A stretch of 40,680 nucleotides of DNA from Cryobacterium sp. Y82 (lineage in GTDB: Bacteria; Actinomycetota; Actinomycetes; Actinomycetales; Microbacteriaceae). Shown in pieces: positions 1 through 7,914 of this stretch; the stretch's first letter is position 1; each line of letters starts with the position of its first letter. The stretch is from NCBI RefSeq assembly GCF_002929495.1, contig NZ_PJJJ01000027.1:1-40680 (forward strand), in the 5' to 3' direction. The translations under genes were made by a program, and so were the position numbers. The notes beneath the pieces were generated by a model. That model was given only the letters and a program-made list of their open reading frames with translations. It had not been told where the DNA came from and did not search any database.

Positions 1-9
1 CCCCGAAAA

Positions 10-381
10 TCAAATCTGACCAGCACCATTACAACCAACATCGGCATAGCCCCAAGGTCGGCATAGGACATCACCTATCTGAGGATCTGGGAGGGATGGG
101 TCTACTGGGTGCTGCGTTGAACGGGAGACGATAGAGTCCGGCGCGGCTCCCCGCCAAATGGATGCGCCGGCGTCCCAGGTCATCGGGGTGAGAGACATAC
201 CTGCGACGGAGTCGTACCGCCACGCATTCGCGCCCTGCATCGACGCCCGGAGGAACTGCTTCGCGGAGTGCGATGATCGCGACCGCCGATCCTCCAGGTC
301 AAAGCCGCGGGGTTTCCTTGGGGACAAGCGGCTCGGGTCGGCATTGACAGACATGATGGGGTGATCTCGGGCTGCAGCCAT
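10..381 (-). CDS. hypothetical protein, 123 aa
   Basis: I do not recognise a family. The start at 381 is chosen because a GAAGG Shine-Dalgarno-like sequence lies 7 nt upstream; the frame stays open beyond that start but without a comparable ribosome site. The product is polar and basic, with an early stretch rich in Arg and Ser and no membrane segment or signal peptide. It is the leftmost unit of the accessory array, and an attC-like site (434-454) lies on its right, as for most genes here. The open frame in GC-rich DNA could be fortuitous, so confidence is moderate. Confidence 0.4.
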   Translation of the reverse strand: MAAARDHPIMSVNADPSRLSPRKPRGFDLEDRRSRSSHSAKQFLRASMQGANAWRYDSVAGMSLTPMTWDAGASIWRGAAPDSIVSRSTQHPVDPSLPDPQIGDVLCRPWGYADVGCNGAGQI

Positions 382-433
382 ACATATACCTTCGCTCGAA
401 CCATCAGGGTCGGTGTCCGGTAGCATCCCGCAA

Positions 434-454
434 GCCGAACGTTCAGTGGGACGG
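434..454 (+). repeat. attC-like site 1
   Basis: The copy begins GCCGAAC and ends GGGACGG at the standard spacing of the family. AACG (439-442) is followed 11 nt later by GGTT, a weak pairing. It separates the minus-strand gene ending at 10 from the plus-strand gene at 594. Confidence 0.7.
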
Positions 455-593
455 TTACTTAGGCTGGCATCATGCGCAATGCAGAAGTGCGCGACGCATA
501 TAGCGCTTGTACCCAGAACACACAGTTCTTCGGCGACGGCCGCGACGCCGTGGTTGTCGTGCAACAGGAGTGCCTGATCGATAGTCTGGCGAC

Positions 594-932
594 ATGCCCA
601 ACAAGACACGCGGCGCCACGCGCTCACCTGCAGTCGCAGCTTGGGTCGTTCTTCTCGGCTTGTTGGTGCTTTGGATGGCGCAGCCGGTCCTGCCCGGTTG
701 GGCCTGTTCGGCCAGTCTTCCAGCGGTGTGCCCACCACAGTTGTTACCTTTTCGTGCGTCGCTGATTAGCGCAGGTATCCTCTTCGCGCTGCTCGCGACT
801 GTCATCGTCGGGCTGCTGCTTCGGCCCAGAGCAAACCGGTGGCTGGGCGGTATGTCCCGAAGTACCGTATTCGCCGTGCCGGTAATCCTGGCCCTGACAG
901 TCGTCGCGCACTTTCTGATCCCGCAGCCCTGA
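594..932 (+). CDS. small integral membrane protein, 112 aa
   Basis: Unknown function. Three hydrophobic segments are visible, at about residues 15-35, 52-76 and 88-108. The loop between the first two carries two cysteines (WAC...AVC) that could form an extracytoplasmic disulfide. This plan of a small membrane protein with a Cys-containing loop after the first segment recurs at 13564-13959, 16795-17157 and 20931-21209. There is no operon partner; attC-like sites lie on both sides. A longer overlapping plus-strand frame from 472 lacks this hydrophobic pattern and looks like a shadow. Confidence 0.6.
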   Translation: MPNKTRGATRSPAVAAWVVLLGLLVLWMAQPVLPGWACSASLPAVCPPQLLPFRASLISAGILFALLATVIVGLLLRPRANRWLGGMSRSTVFAVPVILALTVVAHFLIPQP

Positions 933-988
933 TTCGAGCCTGCTTGGCTCGGATTGCCGACGCGGCCCTCGAAACGTCGTGCGTGTAA

Positions 989-1078
989 GCCGAACCATCT
1001 GCGGGGCGAGCCGGGAGGGAGCCAGGGGACGTGCCTGGAGCGCTGACTTGCAAAACTCGAAGCGCGGTCGAGCCCCCG
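989..1078 (+). repeat. attC-like site 2 with nested stems
   Basis: The copy begins GCCGAACC and continues CGGGGC (1002-1007), which can pair with GCCCCCG (1072-1078). Inside lie two perfect 5-bp hairpins: CCAGG 1022-1026 with CCTGG 1034-1038, and GCGCT 1040-1044 with AGCGC 1061-1065. The span of about 90 nt with a branched interior resembles the size and fold of integron attC sites. Confidence 0.7.
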
Positions 1079-1133
1079 TAACGATCGCCTACCGTCTCCG
1101 TGTGGGGTTAGTCTTCGCCCATAGAATCTGACC

Positions 1134-1556
1134 ATGAGTCCGAATCGACCGGCGCTGATCACGATCGCGATTGCCGTAGCAGTCGGCATGTGTGGGTGCA
1201 CGACTGAGCCGTCGAAAGTAACTCCGGCAGGCGCTGCAACAACCGCATATCCTGGCGCGCCGACACCTCTGCCGAGTGGTCTGGTCGACCCTTTTGCGGG
1301 CTACGCAACAGTCGTCGACGGGCGGCTGGCGATTGTCTTGTCCGGCAGCTCGAGTTGTCCGCCGCACGCGGACTCAGCGGATCTGGCGACGATGACCTTC
1401 GGATTCTCGGTCGATACGGCAGGCCCTTGCACGGCAGATTTGGCCCCCACGACGTTCGAGTTCGACGTGCCATCAACCGAGAATCTGCCAACGTTCATCA
1501 CGATAAATTTCACCTCCGGCGACACCTCCAGCTCTCAGCTGCCGGTGCTGCAGTAA
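1134..1556 (+). CDS. putative lipoprotein, 140 aa
   Basis: The N-terminus has a basic start, a hydrophobic core (ITIAIAVAVG) and a lipobox-like MCGC near residues 19-22, so it is probably lipid-anchored on the outer face of the membrane. The mature part is Thr/Ser/Pro-rich and has further cysteines in SSCPPH and GPCTAD. I recognise no domain. It stands alone between attC-like site 2 and the next gene. Three other short lipoproteins of unrelated sequence lie in the array (2177, 11624, 26066). Confidence 0.65.
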   Translation: MSPNRPALITIAIAVAVGMCGCTTEPSKVTPAGAATTAYPGAPTPLPSGLVDPFAGYATVVDGRLAIVLSGSSSCPPHADSADLATMTFGFSVDTAGPCTADLAPTTFEFDVPSTENLPTFITINFTSGDTSSSQLPVLQ

Positions 1557-1814
1557 GCATCGCCCACCCGCGGCCGTGCCGGCAAGCAGCCAACGCTTTA
1601 TCACGGGGTGACAGCATGAAATCGTCGCGACTTACGATGCTGCCCGCTATGGCTGCAAAAGGCCACCATTTGCCGCTGCGATTCACAGCGAACTCTATTG
1701 CAGTTCCTTCCCACCTACGCCTTGTTCGTGGATTCGTAAGGGTGGATTCGCAAGGGGAAGGAGCAATGCCTTAAGACAGACGATCGAGCAGACTTGATCT
1801 GACAGTATGAGGGA

Positions 1815-2024
1815 ATGAACCATATCCTTCTGCCGGCCGCTATCGCTGTGCTCGTCGTTGGAGCGGTCGGGAGTTGCATTGGGTGGGTTCTATCCAACTA
1901 CTTTGAGTCGGTGCCTCTAATTGTGGGCAGATGGGTCCTCTCGACAGGTTTGGGGCTGCTCGCCCTCGGTGTACTGCTCTACGCCTGGCCAGTGTTCTTA
2001 GGCTTCTTCGCCCAGCCGGCATAA
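1815..2024 (+). CDS. small membrane protein, 69 aa
   Basis: Unknown function. Two hydrophobic segments (about residues 4-26 and 38-66) flank a short loop, and the protein is almost entirely membrane-embedded. ATG at 1815 follows a purine-rich GAGGGA. A weak, degenerate array motif may precede it near 1588, and the clear attC-like site 4 follows its stop by about 40 nt. Confidence 0.55.
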   Translation: MNHILLPAAIAVLVVGAVGSCIGWVLSNYFESVPLIVGRWVLSTGLGLLALGVLLYAWPVFLGFFAQPA

Positions 2025-2066
2025 GCGGAGCCCGTCTCAGTCGGTCCAACTGCGAAGTTCCCATAA

Positions 2067-2142
2067 GCCGAACCCTCCACGGGACGCCGTCCAGTGTATA
2101 AGTCAACACACTCTGGTGCGCGTGATTCGAGGTCCCACGGAG
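2067..2142 (+). repeat. attC-like site 4, best two-arm copy
   Basis: GCCGAACC is followed by CTCC-ac-GGGAC (2075-2085), which pairs with GTCCC-ac-GGAG (2132-2142): two perfect stems separated by a symmetric ac/ac internal loop. A second nested stem pairs AGTGT (2093-2097) with ACACT (2108-2112). Two paired boxes separated by an unpaired spacer, with an inner hairpin, is the architecture of folded attC sites. Confidence 0.75.
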
Positions 2143-2176
2143 CGAACCGACCGCTGATCAAGTCATGTCGACTGGG

Positions 2177-2893
2177 CTAATTCATGGACCGCGTCCAGGG
2201 GCTCACGCTTTCCAGCTGGACGTTGACGACGCTGGGGCCAGCGAGGAGAGTGCCAACAGCGGTGAAGTCCTGCTGAGGAAGGATGCTGTCGGTCGGATCG
2301 ATGCCGTTGAACTGTCGTACGTTTACCCGCCCCGAGTTTAAGGACGAGAAAACTTCCGGTTGCTCAGCGCCCGCGTACAAATAGGCGTCGTAGCCGCCAG
2401 AGTCTGGCAGTGCGGGCAGCGCCGAAATCGGCGACACGGTAATGGACCAGTCACGCGCACCGGGTCCGATGCTGATCAAGCCCGCCGGGCCAACGGTAGG
2501 GTCCAAACCGTAGGCCACGCTGGCGGAATCGCCTTGATAATCCGCCATACCAGCCTCGTGATACGTGCCGTCTTCACCATAAACCTGCGCGCCGGAATGC
2601 TCATTGGCCCAGTGACCGGGTGCCCACGTGATTGTATAGAAGCCAGATTTAGCGTCGTCGGGAAAGATAACTTCATCAGCACCGCTACCGGTCACAGTGA
2701 AGGCCTCAAAGGTCCCGAATGTCTCGTCCGCCCACGCCTGAGCAGATTCTTGCGCAGTGGGTTCATCCGTCTGGGCGGGTGTTGAAGTGGCTGACGACGA
2801 CAAATCGGGTGCGACGGGTTGCTGCCCTTGGCAGCCGGACAAGATAACAGCCGTTGCAGTTGCTGCGGCCAATACGAATGTCACACGTTTCAT
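2177..2893 (-). CDS. putative lipoprotein, 238 aa
   Basis: The start at 2893 is set by a strong AAGGGGG ribosome site 5 nt upstream. The signal peptide has a Lys-Arg start, an Ala/Val-rich core and the lipobox LSGC, giving lipidation at about residue 20. The following 20 residues are a Ser/Thr/Gln linker, then a globular domain rich in Asp, Gly and aromatic residues with no motif I recognise. The C-terminal coding region and its downstream flank are partly duplicated at 3122-3345 as a decayed copy. Confidence 0.75.
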   Translation of the reverse strand: MKRVTFVLAAATATAVILSGCQGQQPVAPDLSSSATSTPAQTDEPTAQESAQAWADETFGTFEAFTVTGSGADEVIFPDDAKSGFYTITWAPGHWANEHSGAQVYGEDGTYHEAGMADYQGDSASVAYGLDPTVGPAGLISIGPGARDWSITVSPISALPALPDSGGYDAYLYAGAEQPEVFSSLNSGRVNVRQFNGIDPTDSILPQQDFTAVGTLLAGPSVVNVQLESVSPWTRSMN

Positions 2894-3121
2894 AGAATCC
2901 CCCTTGTCTTTTTCGCCTTCTCCGCTTTGAGACGACGACGTCGGCCACACCTTAGCGGCCCACTGCTTAAGTTTGAGTTAAGCACTGCCTCAGCTCGTTG
3001 GACAATTCGACAGGTGCGATCGCTAGTGCGAGGTCTCTGCGTGGCCTTGGTTCTGCTGCAGGCTCTTCAACCTGCGCAATAACCTTGGGCTGCGTTTCGG
3101 ATTGGCAGAAGAGCCCGCGAG

Positions 3122-3345
3122 AGGAGCGCTGGAGGGGCCGCCGTTCGCTGCATAAATGAACACCCTCGATAGCGCGTGATTCGCGGTCCGTTAGATCGAA
3201 CCGGCCGCCGACCAAGGCGTGTCACCCTTGCTCCTTCGGCAATCGTGTCCACGGGGGCTGACGTTTTCCAGCTGAAGGTTCACGACACTGGGACCAGCGC
3301 GAAGAATGACCCCTTGCTGCAAGTGAGTTTTGCGTCACCGCATTG
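3122..3345 (-). pseudogene. decayed duplicate of lipoprotein 3' end and its site
   Basis: This stretch matches 2065-2300 along its length with many substitutions. The matches include the site interior (ccgccgt, gcataa), the segment GCGTGATTCG followed by GGTCC, and the part encoding the C-terminus of the 2177-2893 lipoprotein (TTTCCAGCTG, CAGCGCG). It is therefore an old duplication of one gene end plus its attC-like site. The signature itself has eroded and the reading frame does not continue. The rest of the gap 2894-3517 holds nothing I can identify. Confidence 0.6.
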
Positions 3346-3517
3346 TCGCCCAAGGCTAAATGCGAATCCGGCTTGCTATTGGTCGACGGCACTTTCCACC
3401 CCTTTTCGGTGCCGGCGTTGCATTTATGGTCGTTCGTGACATGTCTAAGGTGAGGGCAGCACCAATCATCACCATGAAAGGCAGGCGACCATCGATTCTC
3501 ACGAGAGGTTTGTCGCG

Positions 3518-4009
3518 ATGTATGAAGAGAGCTATTCAGACCTACTTCGATATGTCCGGCGCCGAGGGCATCCCTCTGTCGTTGAGGATGTGGTCGCTGA
3601 GACTTTCGCGATCGCGTGGAAGAAACGCCGCACGCTGCCCTCGGAGCCACGAGGATGGCTATTTCTCACCGCATCGAATGTCCTCAAGAACGCCCATCGC
3701 GGGCAGGCCCGACAACTGGGCATAGCTATTCGTTCTTATAAGCCAGATGTTGGGCCTGATCTTGATAGTGATCTCGACCTCATCGCCGCCTGGCGTGCCC
3801 TATCTCGTATCGATCAAGAGGTGCTAGCCCTCCACCTCTGGGAGGGGCTCTCCGACCTCGAAGGCGCGAGAGTCCTTCGATGTTCCCGTAGTGCATATGC
3901 AATGCGTTTGACACGGGCCAAACACCGACTCGCGAACTCGGTACGGGATTTGGGACCTAGCGAGGCCGCGGCGACTGCGTGCTTACGACTCAAGGAAGTG
4001 GCGTCATGA
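3518..4009 (+). CDS. ECF-type RNA polymerase sigma factor, 163 aa
   Basis: The sigma-70 region 2 core is visible early (YSDLLRYVRRRG, then VEDVVAETFAIAWKKR), followed by the region 2.4-like PRGWLFLTASNVLKN. Sigma-70 region 4 follows at about residues 90-145: LSRIDQEVLALHLWEGLSDL, then an HTH ending in AMRLTRAKHRL. It should direct RNA polymerase to a small regulon. It overlaps the next gene by 4 nt (ATGA), so the pair is translationally coupled, as expected for a sigma factor and its antagonist. A GAGAGG ribosome site precedes the ATG. A second, only distantly similar pair lies at 6595-7733. Confidence 0.85.
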   Translation: MYEESYSDLLRYVRRRGHPSVVEDVVAETFAIAWKKRRTLPSEPRGWLFLTASNVLKNAHRGQARQLGIAIRSYKPDVGPDLDSDLDLIAAWRALSRIDQEVLALHLWEGLSDLEGARVLRCSRSAYAMRLTRAKHRLANSVRDLGPSEAAATACLRLKEVAS

Positions 4010-4806
4010 ACAATATCGATACGCTCAACCGCTTTGCTGCTCTCGACCCTGAGCCAGCAAGCAATTTCAGCGACCATGATCGCCGGGTGAAAGCACGGCT
4101 CCTTGAGAGTATTGTTTCTGCGCCGGAGGCTCCTCACAGGCACGCCCCCATCGGTCGAGGACGGCTAGTAATGGCGGGGGGCCTGTGCGGCTTACTGATC
4201 GTTGGCCTGGCGGCGAGTGTCTCCCTTGACTCACCAGTACCGTCAACAACGTTGGCGATTGGAACCCAACCACTCTCGGCTGCCGACTTGGCTGGGTGGA
4301 CTGCGATACCCGTTCCGAGTTCACCGAATTCCGCAGTTGAACAAAACTGTTCGGAAACTCTGTTAAAAAATTCGCGATCACCCGGTGGGATTGAAATCCT
4401 GAACTCAGATCTGAGGGGAGTCGTCGGTTCCGTCGTTGTGGCCAAGGGCGACGACGTCGCCTGGTGCGTCGGTACCGACAACATACCCACGTACATGCTC
4501 GTGGATTCAGCCGGTTATGAACCCACACTGCCAGACGCAGACGATATAACATTCGGTCCAAGCGGAGCGCGTCTCCCTCCACACGGTTATGGGTTTGCCC
4601 TGGGCCGGGTAGGAGACAAGGTAGAAAGCGTGATCATGCACGAAGACGGACACGACATCACCGCAACGGTCAGTAACGGATGGTGGTCAGCATGGTGGCC
4701 GAGCGAAACTGACGCAACCGCCATCGATGGCTCCTTCACCATCACAACAAAGTCCGGAGACACCAACACCTCTCGCGCGGTAGACGTGCGCGACCCCTCC
4801 GATTGA
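4006..4806 (+). CDS. membrane protein coupled to ECF sigma, likely anti-sigma
   Basis: This is a 266-aa protein with a cytoplasmic N-terminus of about 50 residues, one membrane segment (about residues 54-74, GGLCGLLIVGLAASV) and an external domain of about 190 residues with two cysteines (QNCSE, VAWCVG). The 4-nt overlap with the sigma gene and the single-span topology suggest it holds the sigma factor at the membrane until an outside signal arrives. I see no zinc-type HxxxCxxC motif, so the anti-sigma role rests on context and topology. The external part is not a domain I can name. Confidence 0.6.
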   Translation: MNNIDTLNRFAALDPEPASNFSDHDRRVKARLLESIVSAPEAPHRHAPIGRGRLVMAGGLCGLLIVGLAASVSLDSPVPSTTLAIGTQPLSAADLAGWTAIPVPSSPNSAVEQNCSETLLKNSRSPGGIEILNSDLRGVVGSVVVAKGDDVAWCVGTDNIPTYMLVDSAGYEPTLPDADDITFGPSGARLPPHGYGFALGRVGDKVESVIMHEDGHDITATVSNGWWSAWWPSETDATAIDGSFTITTKSGDTNTSRAVDVRDPSD

Positions 4807-4863
4807 AAGCCGACACAATGCTCACCAGCACAAACAGCCCGCACTTCGGCACCGCCCGCAACG

Positions 4864-4927
4864 GGAACCCCGTACGGGACGAGTTTCTGAATCTCGCGTC
4901 TCCCCTCTTTTCTCATTGGGAACTCGT
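4864..4927 (+). repeat. attC-like site 5
   Basis: GGGAACC is followed by CCCGTACGGG, itself a perfect palindrome, then ACGAGTT (4879-4885), which pairs perfectly over 7 bp with AACTCGT (4921-4927). The rest of the gap to 5173 contains no gene I can support. Confidence 0.7.
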
Positions 4928-5173
4928 AGGGCGATCAGTCCAGGCCCGCAGTGGATCGACAACCGTGCAGGTGCTTGTCGCTTCCTCCACGTCGGGTCAT
5001 CTCGTCAAGCCACCCTTGAGCGCAGTCCTTTTTGCGATGGGAGATTCTCGGCCGTCGTGTAAGTGACGGGCGAAAGAGCACCCCTTTGTTGCGAGAGCGT
5101 CGATATCGAGTCCGGGAAAGTAGTACTCATCAGGCTTGAAATTTCGGAAGCCGTTATCAGCTAGCGTTGAATT

Positions 5174-5371
5174 ATGTATTCATACAATTTCTACGGCGTC
5201 GCCGCAATGGCCGGAGTGGTCGCAGCGTATATCGTCGGCTTCGTGCTTTTGGTTTTGCTTGGGCGATTGATACTCGTTGCAACCCAAGCACTCCGCGCTT
5301 ATACAATGGCCAAGAATCTGCAGATGGACCTGCTACTCGAGGACACGAATGACGAAGACCTAAAGAATTAG
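5174..5371 (+). CDS. small single-span membrane protein, 65 aa
   Basis: Unknown function. After a short Tyr-rich start there is one long hydrophobic segment (about residues 9-36) and an acidic cytoplasmic-type tail ending DEDLKN. No partner gene is adjacent. To its right, where an attC-like site would be expected, lies a Tn3-family terminal remnant instead, so the transposon may have replaced or removed the site. Confidence 0.55.
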   Translation: MYSYNFYGVAAMAGVVAAYIVGFVLLVLLGRLILVATQALRAYTMAKNLQMDLLLEDTNDEDLKN

Positions 5372-5420
5372 GCTCTCTAAAGAAGAATACCGCGGTGGCC
5401 ACGTTCCGTCCCGTACAAGG

Positions 5421-5460
5421 CGCTGGCTTACGAAACAGAATACGTAACACGCCGAGGGTC
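5421..5460 (-). mobile_element. degenerate Tn3-family terminal inverted repeat
   Basis: The block AAAC-GAATA-GTA-CACGC can be aligned base by base, with substitutions, to the better preserved terminal repeat at 11458-11496. It sits just outside a Tn3-type transposase C-terminal remnant, which is the correct relative position for an outer end. Identity is visible but clearly decayed. Confidence 0.5.
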
Positions 5461-5467
5461 GGCAAAG

Positions 5468-5553
5468 TTACCGCTGTATTCCGTCGACGGGGTGACGGGG
5501 TTTGTTCCAGGTGTAGTCACCAGTCGGGTTGATGTTCTCCCAACATCCCTTTC
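5468..5553 (-). pseudogene. Tn3-family transposase C-terminal remnant (A)
   Basis: Read on the minus strand this gives CWENINPTGDYTWNKPRHP and then a stop. It matches the conserved C-terminal signature of Tn3-family DDE transposases ([14 protein letters not shown] followed by a basic tail). No upstream transposase sequence remains readable, so it is a terminal fossil. It is oriented the same way as remnant B at 11491-11640. Confidence 0.65.
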
Positions 5554-5710
5554 AGTTCATGGGGACTGGCCCACGAGTTGCGCCCGTGCCGTGAGCGGAA
5601 CGCTCAGCGGGATACCCTGCCGATTCTGGTTGGGAACCCTCACCCGGCAAAAGATGTACCAGATGGGTCCACGATCGCCGATACGAACTGCGGCGTTCCT
5701 GGTCCTGCGG

Positions 5711-6115
5711 TCAACTCACCACGAGACATTCGACCCCGGGGAGGTCGTCGAAGCGTGCATTGCGGTCGGTAGTGAGGATGATGCGCTTGGTCGCCACTGC
5801 GGTTGCAGCAATGATGAGGTCATGAGCGCCGCGCTTCGTCCCGCGTGCGTGGACGTGGGCAAGAAGGCGCCCATGGGCTTCGGCGGTTGCCAGGTCATAG
5901 GGTTCGACGGGCAGCGTTTCGAGAACATTTACCAGAAACTCGGCGCGTGCGCCCCGATGCTGATCGCTGGCAAGCTCGATACCGGTACGCAACTCGGCGA
6001 TCGTGACTGCGGCAATCACCAGGTCATCGTCCGCGAAAACAACGTCGGCGAGGGGTCTGGTGCCTCGTTCGGACGCGATGAGCACGCCTGTGTCGACGAT
6101 TAGTCGGCGGGCCAT
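5711..6115 (-). CDS. vapC: PIN-domain toxin, VapC family, 134 aa
   Basis: This is a PIN-fold ribonuclease of about the usual VapC length. The acidic metal site is visible: Asp in LIVDTGVLI near residue 8, Glu in TIAELRTG near residue 43, and Asp in AHDLIIAAT and TTDRNARF in the second half. It probably cleaves RNA when freed from its antitoxin. It overlaps the upstream antitoxin gene (6100-6351) by 16 nt, so the two are co-translated. Toxin-antitoxin pairs are known to be frequent cargo of large integron arrays, where they reduce loss. Confidence 0.9.
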   Translation of the reverse strand: MARRLIVDTGVLIASERGTRPLADVVFADDDLVIAAVTIAELRTGIELASDQHRGARAEFLVNVLETLPVEPYDLATAEAHGRLLAHVHARGTKRGAHDLIIAATAVATKRIILTTDRNARFDDLPGVECLVVS

Positions 6116-6351
6116 GCTGGTCCCTCGAGAATGACGGCATCGCGTGCCGCGAGAACATCGGCTGCGAATTCTTCATCGGCTCCGTGTGACGACAGGAGGG
6201 CGAGGAACTCGGCGCCATTGCTGGCGTTGACGGGGCCGATAGTCGCGATTCGGCGGCCGCCCCGCGTGATTACGACGGTTTCGCCGCGTTCGGCCTCGTC
6301 GAGGAGCGAAGCGAACGAGCGACTTGCCTCGGTTGCGGTCACTGTGTGCAT
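6100..6351 (-). CDS. Phd/YefM-type antitoxin, 83 aa
   Basis: The N-terminus has the Phd/YefM DNA-binding fold signature: TATEASRSFASLLDEAERGE, then VVITRGGRRIATIGPV. The C-terminal half (about residues 45-83) should wrap around the VapC toxin encoded by the overlapping next gene. A perfect 7-bp dyad (6355-6369) lies 4 nt upstream of the start, the right place for autorepression by the toxin-antitoxin complex. The upstream attC-like site 6 lies further right. Confidence 0.9.
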   Translation of the reverse strand: MHTVTATEASRSFASLLDEAERGETVVITRGGRRIATIGPVNASNGAEFLALLSSHGADEEFAADVLAARDAVILEGPAWPAD

Positions 6352-6354
6352 AGC

Positions 6355-6369
6355 ATCAGATTATCTGAT
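6355..6369. promoter_or_regulatory. palindromic operator of the toxin-antitoxin operon
   Basis: ATCAGAT-T-ATCTGAT is a perfect dyad, AT-rich against a GC-rich background, immediately upstream of the antitoxin start. The antitoxin or the complex is its likely ligand. Confidence 0.65.
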
Positions 6370-6440
6370 TTGGCAATTTGACTCAAGGTCACCAACGCGC
6401 CACCCGTCGACGTGCCCGGTGGTGATTCATCCGTCACAGG

Positions 6441-6507
6441 GCGAACCCTCTACGGGACGCACGGGAGTGCCGTCAACGCTTGCCGGCGTTCAGGCCGTTC
6501 TCCGTAG
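6441..6507 (+). repeat. attC-like site 6
   Basis: This copy (GCGAACC then ACGGGACG) sits close to the family consensus. CTACGG (6450-6455) pairs with CCGTAG (6502-6507), and a nested hairpin AACGC (6475-6479) / GCGTT (6486-6490) lies inside. Confidence 0.75.
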
Positions 6508-6594
6508 TGCAGGTCGCGATCTCCCGACGGATTATCGAACAAGGCACAGGCGCGAGACGTGTAACACTTCTTAGCCGGTCGGACATTATTAGTT

Positions 6595-7188
6595 ATGACC
6601 TCCTTCGACGCAGACGCGAACGACGCACAGTTGTGGTCGCACGTACGCGCGGGGGACGGTCAATCGTTCGGATTGCTCTTCGACCGGCACCGCGACAGGG
6701 TTTTCAGATACAGTCTGCGGCTGGTTCGATCACACGTTGACGCCGAGGATGTGACCGCGATGGTATTCCTCGAAGCGTGGCGGCGACAATCACGAGTTCG
6801 ACTCGTCAACGGCTCGATTCTTGCTTGGCTACTCGCAACGGCCACCAACGTTGCACGCAACCGCCTCCGGTCCGCAGTGCGATACCAACGAATGCTCAAC
6901 AAAATTCCTCGACCGGAACCTGCCCCCGACCACAGCAATCGCGTTCTGGACGGGCTCGCGGCGGAGCCAGCACACAGGACAGTCCAAGAAGCCTTTCGCG
7001 GATTAAATCGCCGCGATCAAGAAATTCTCTCGCTCTGTGTCCTTGAAGAGCTCTCAGCGCCAGACGTTGGTGAGCTTCTCGGCATCGCTCCCGGTGCCGT
7101 CCGAGCACGCCTCATGCGCGCTAAACGGCGCCTCATACACACCCTCGACCTTGAATCTTTGAAAGAGCCCTTAGGAGAGACACGATGA
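6595..7188 (+). CDS. ECF-type RNA polymerase sigma factor, 197 aa
   Basis: Region 2 is clear: FGLLFDRHRDRVFRYSLRLV, then DAEDVTAMVFLEAWRR and SILAWLLATATNVARNRLRS. Region 4 is at about residues 130-190: LNRRDQEILSLCVLEELSAP, then an HTH ending ARLMRAKRRL. The stop overlaps the next start by 4 nt (ATGA). Same two-gene design as 3518-4806, but the two sigma factors share only family-level similarity, so this looks like two separately acquired cassettes rather than a recent duplication. Confidence 0.9.
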   Translation: MTSFDADANDAQLWSHVRAGDGQSFGLLFDRHRDRVFRYSLRLVRSHVDAEDVTAMVFLEAWRRQSRVRLVNGSILAWLLATATNVARNRLRSAVRYQRMLNKIPRPEPAPDHSNRVLDGLAAEPAHRTVQEAFRGLNRRDQEILSLCVLEELSAPDVGELLGIAPGAVRARLMRAKRRLIHTLDLESLKEPLGETR

Positions 7189-7733
7189 ATACCGACGACG
7201 AAAACCTTCCAGTTTTCGATGAGTCGCGGAGTGCCGCGTTTCGAGTAGTTCTCGTAGACGTTGCAGACATCGGAACAGAACAGAATCGTCAATTCCGAGT
7301 TGCGCAACGGGCATGGACCATCGTGCCGGCTTCCCTTTTGATACTCGGCCTAAGCGCTGGCACTTTTTTTGCGGTCCAGAACGTGACCGATAAGAACTCA
7401 GTGGCGTGCTTTGCTCGTGCCGAACTGGACTGGCGCGGGTCTTTCCCCGGAACGACCGCGGTGTCGCTCGTGGGCACGCTTGATGGTACGGATGGAGGGT
7501 CGGCACCCATTGCGGACGCTATTGGATTTTGTTCCGACCTCTGGGCACAGCACTCACTCGACGCAAGCTACCCGAACGGAACTCCACCCGGACCCGGATA
7601 TAACGATCGCACCTTTTCCCACCCCGTACCCAGCCCCTTAACGGAGTGCGTGATGAAGAACGGAACAGCGGCCGTCATTCCAGGTGACTCGGACGTGTGC
7701 AGCGAACTAGGTCTCGCCTCAAAATCTCAATAG
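7185..7733 (+). CDS. membrane protein coupled to ECF sigma, likely anti-sigma
   Basis: A 182-aa single-span protein: a cytoplasmic N-terminus of about 45 residues, a hydrophobic segment at about residues 46-66 (TIVPASLLILGLSAGTFFAV), then an external domain with several cysteines (VACFA, GFCSDLW, TECVMK, SDVCSE). The 4-nt overlap with the sigma gene argues for a regulatory partner, probably an anti-sigma factor. I see no classical zinc-binding motif in the cytoplasmic part, so the role is inferred from context. Confidence 0.6.
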   Translation: MNTDDENLPVFDESRSAAFRVVLVDVADIGTEQNRQFRVAQRAWTIVPASLLILGLSAGTFFAVQNVTDKNSVACFARAELDWRGSFPGTTAVSLVGTLDGTDGGSAPIADAIGFCSDLWAQHSLDASYPNGTPPGPGYNDRTFSHPVPSPLTECVMKNGTAAVIPGDSDVCSELGLASKSQ

Positions 7734-7833
7734 TTTGCTTGGCATCAGGGCATCCGTGACGGAATCTTGATTCTCGTGAATTTTCCTAGGATTCACAACC
7801 AGTCAATCTACGGCTCGTGGCCCAGCCCCACAT

Positions 7834-7914
7834 GAGGAACCGCCTACGGGACGGCGTTGCAGTGTGCGCGGAAGCTCCGGCGCGCTGCCAGTGCGAGTCG
7901 TCTATTCGTAGCGG
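7834..7914 (+). repeat. attC-like site 7, reaching into ftsX-like 3' end
   Basis: GAGGAACCGCC is followed by TACGGGACGG. CCG-c-CTACG (7840-7848) pairs with CGTAG-CGG (7907-7914) with a single bulged C. A nested hairpin pairs GCAG and GCGC (7859-7869) with GCGC and CTGC (7880-7888). The distal arm lies inside the last codons of the minus-strand permease gene that ends at 7902. Confidence 0.75.

Noticed and set aside
1588..1615. Possible additional site between 1556 and 1815
   Set aside because: GCCAAC and CACGGGGTGAC are present but the spacing differs from all other copies.
3095..3125. Possible additional site left of the decayed duplicate
   Set aside because: Only scattered similarity; explained better as an eroded copy of site 4.
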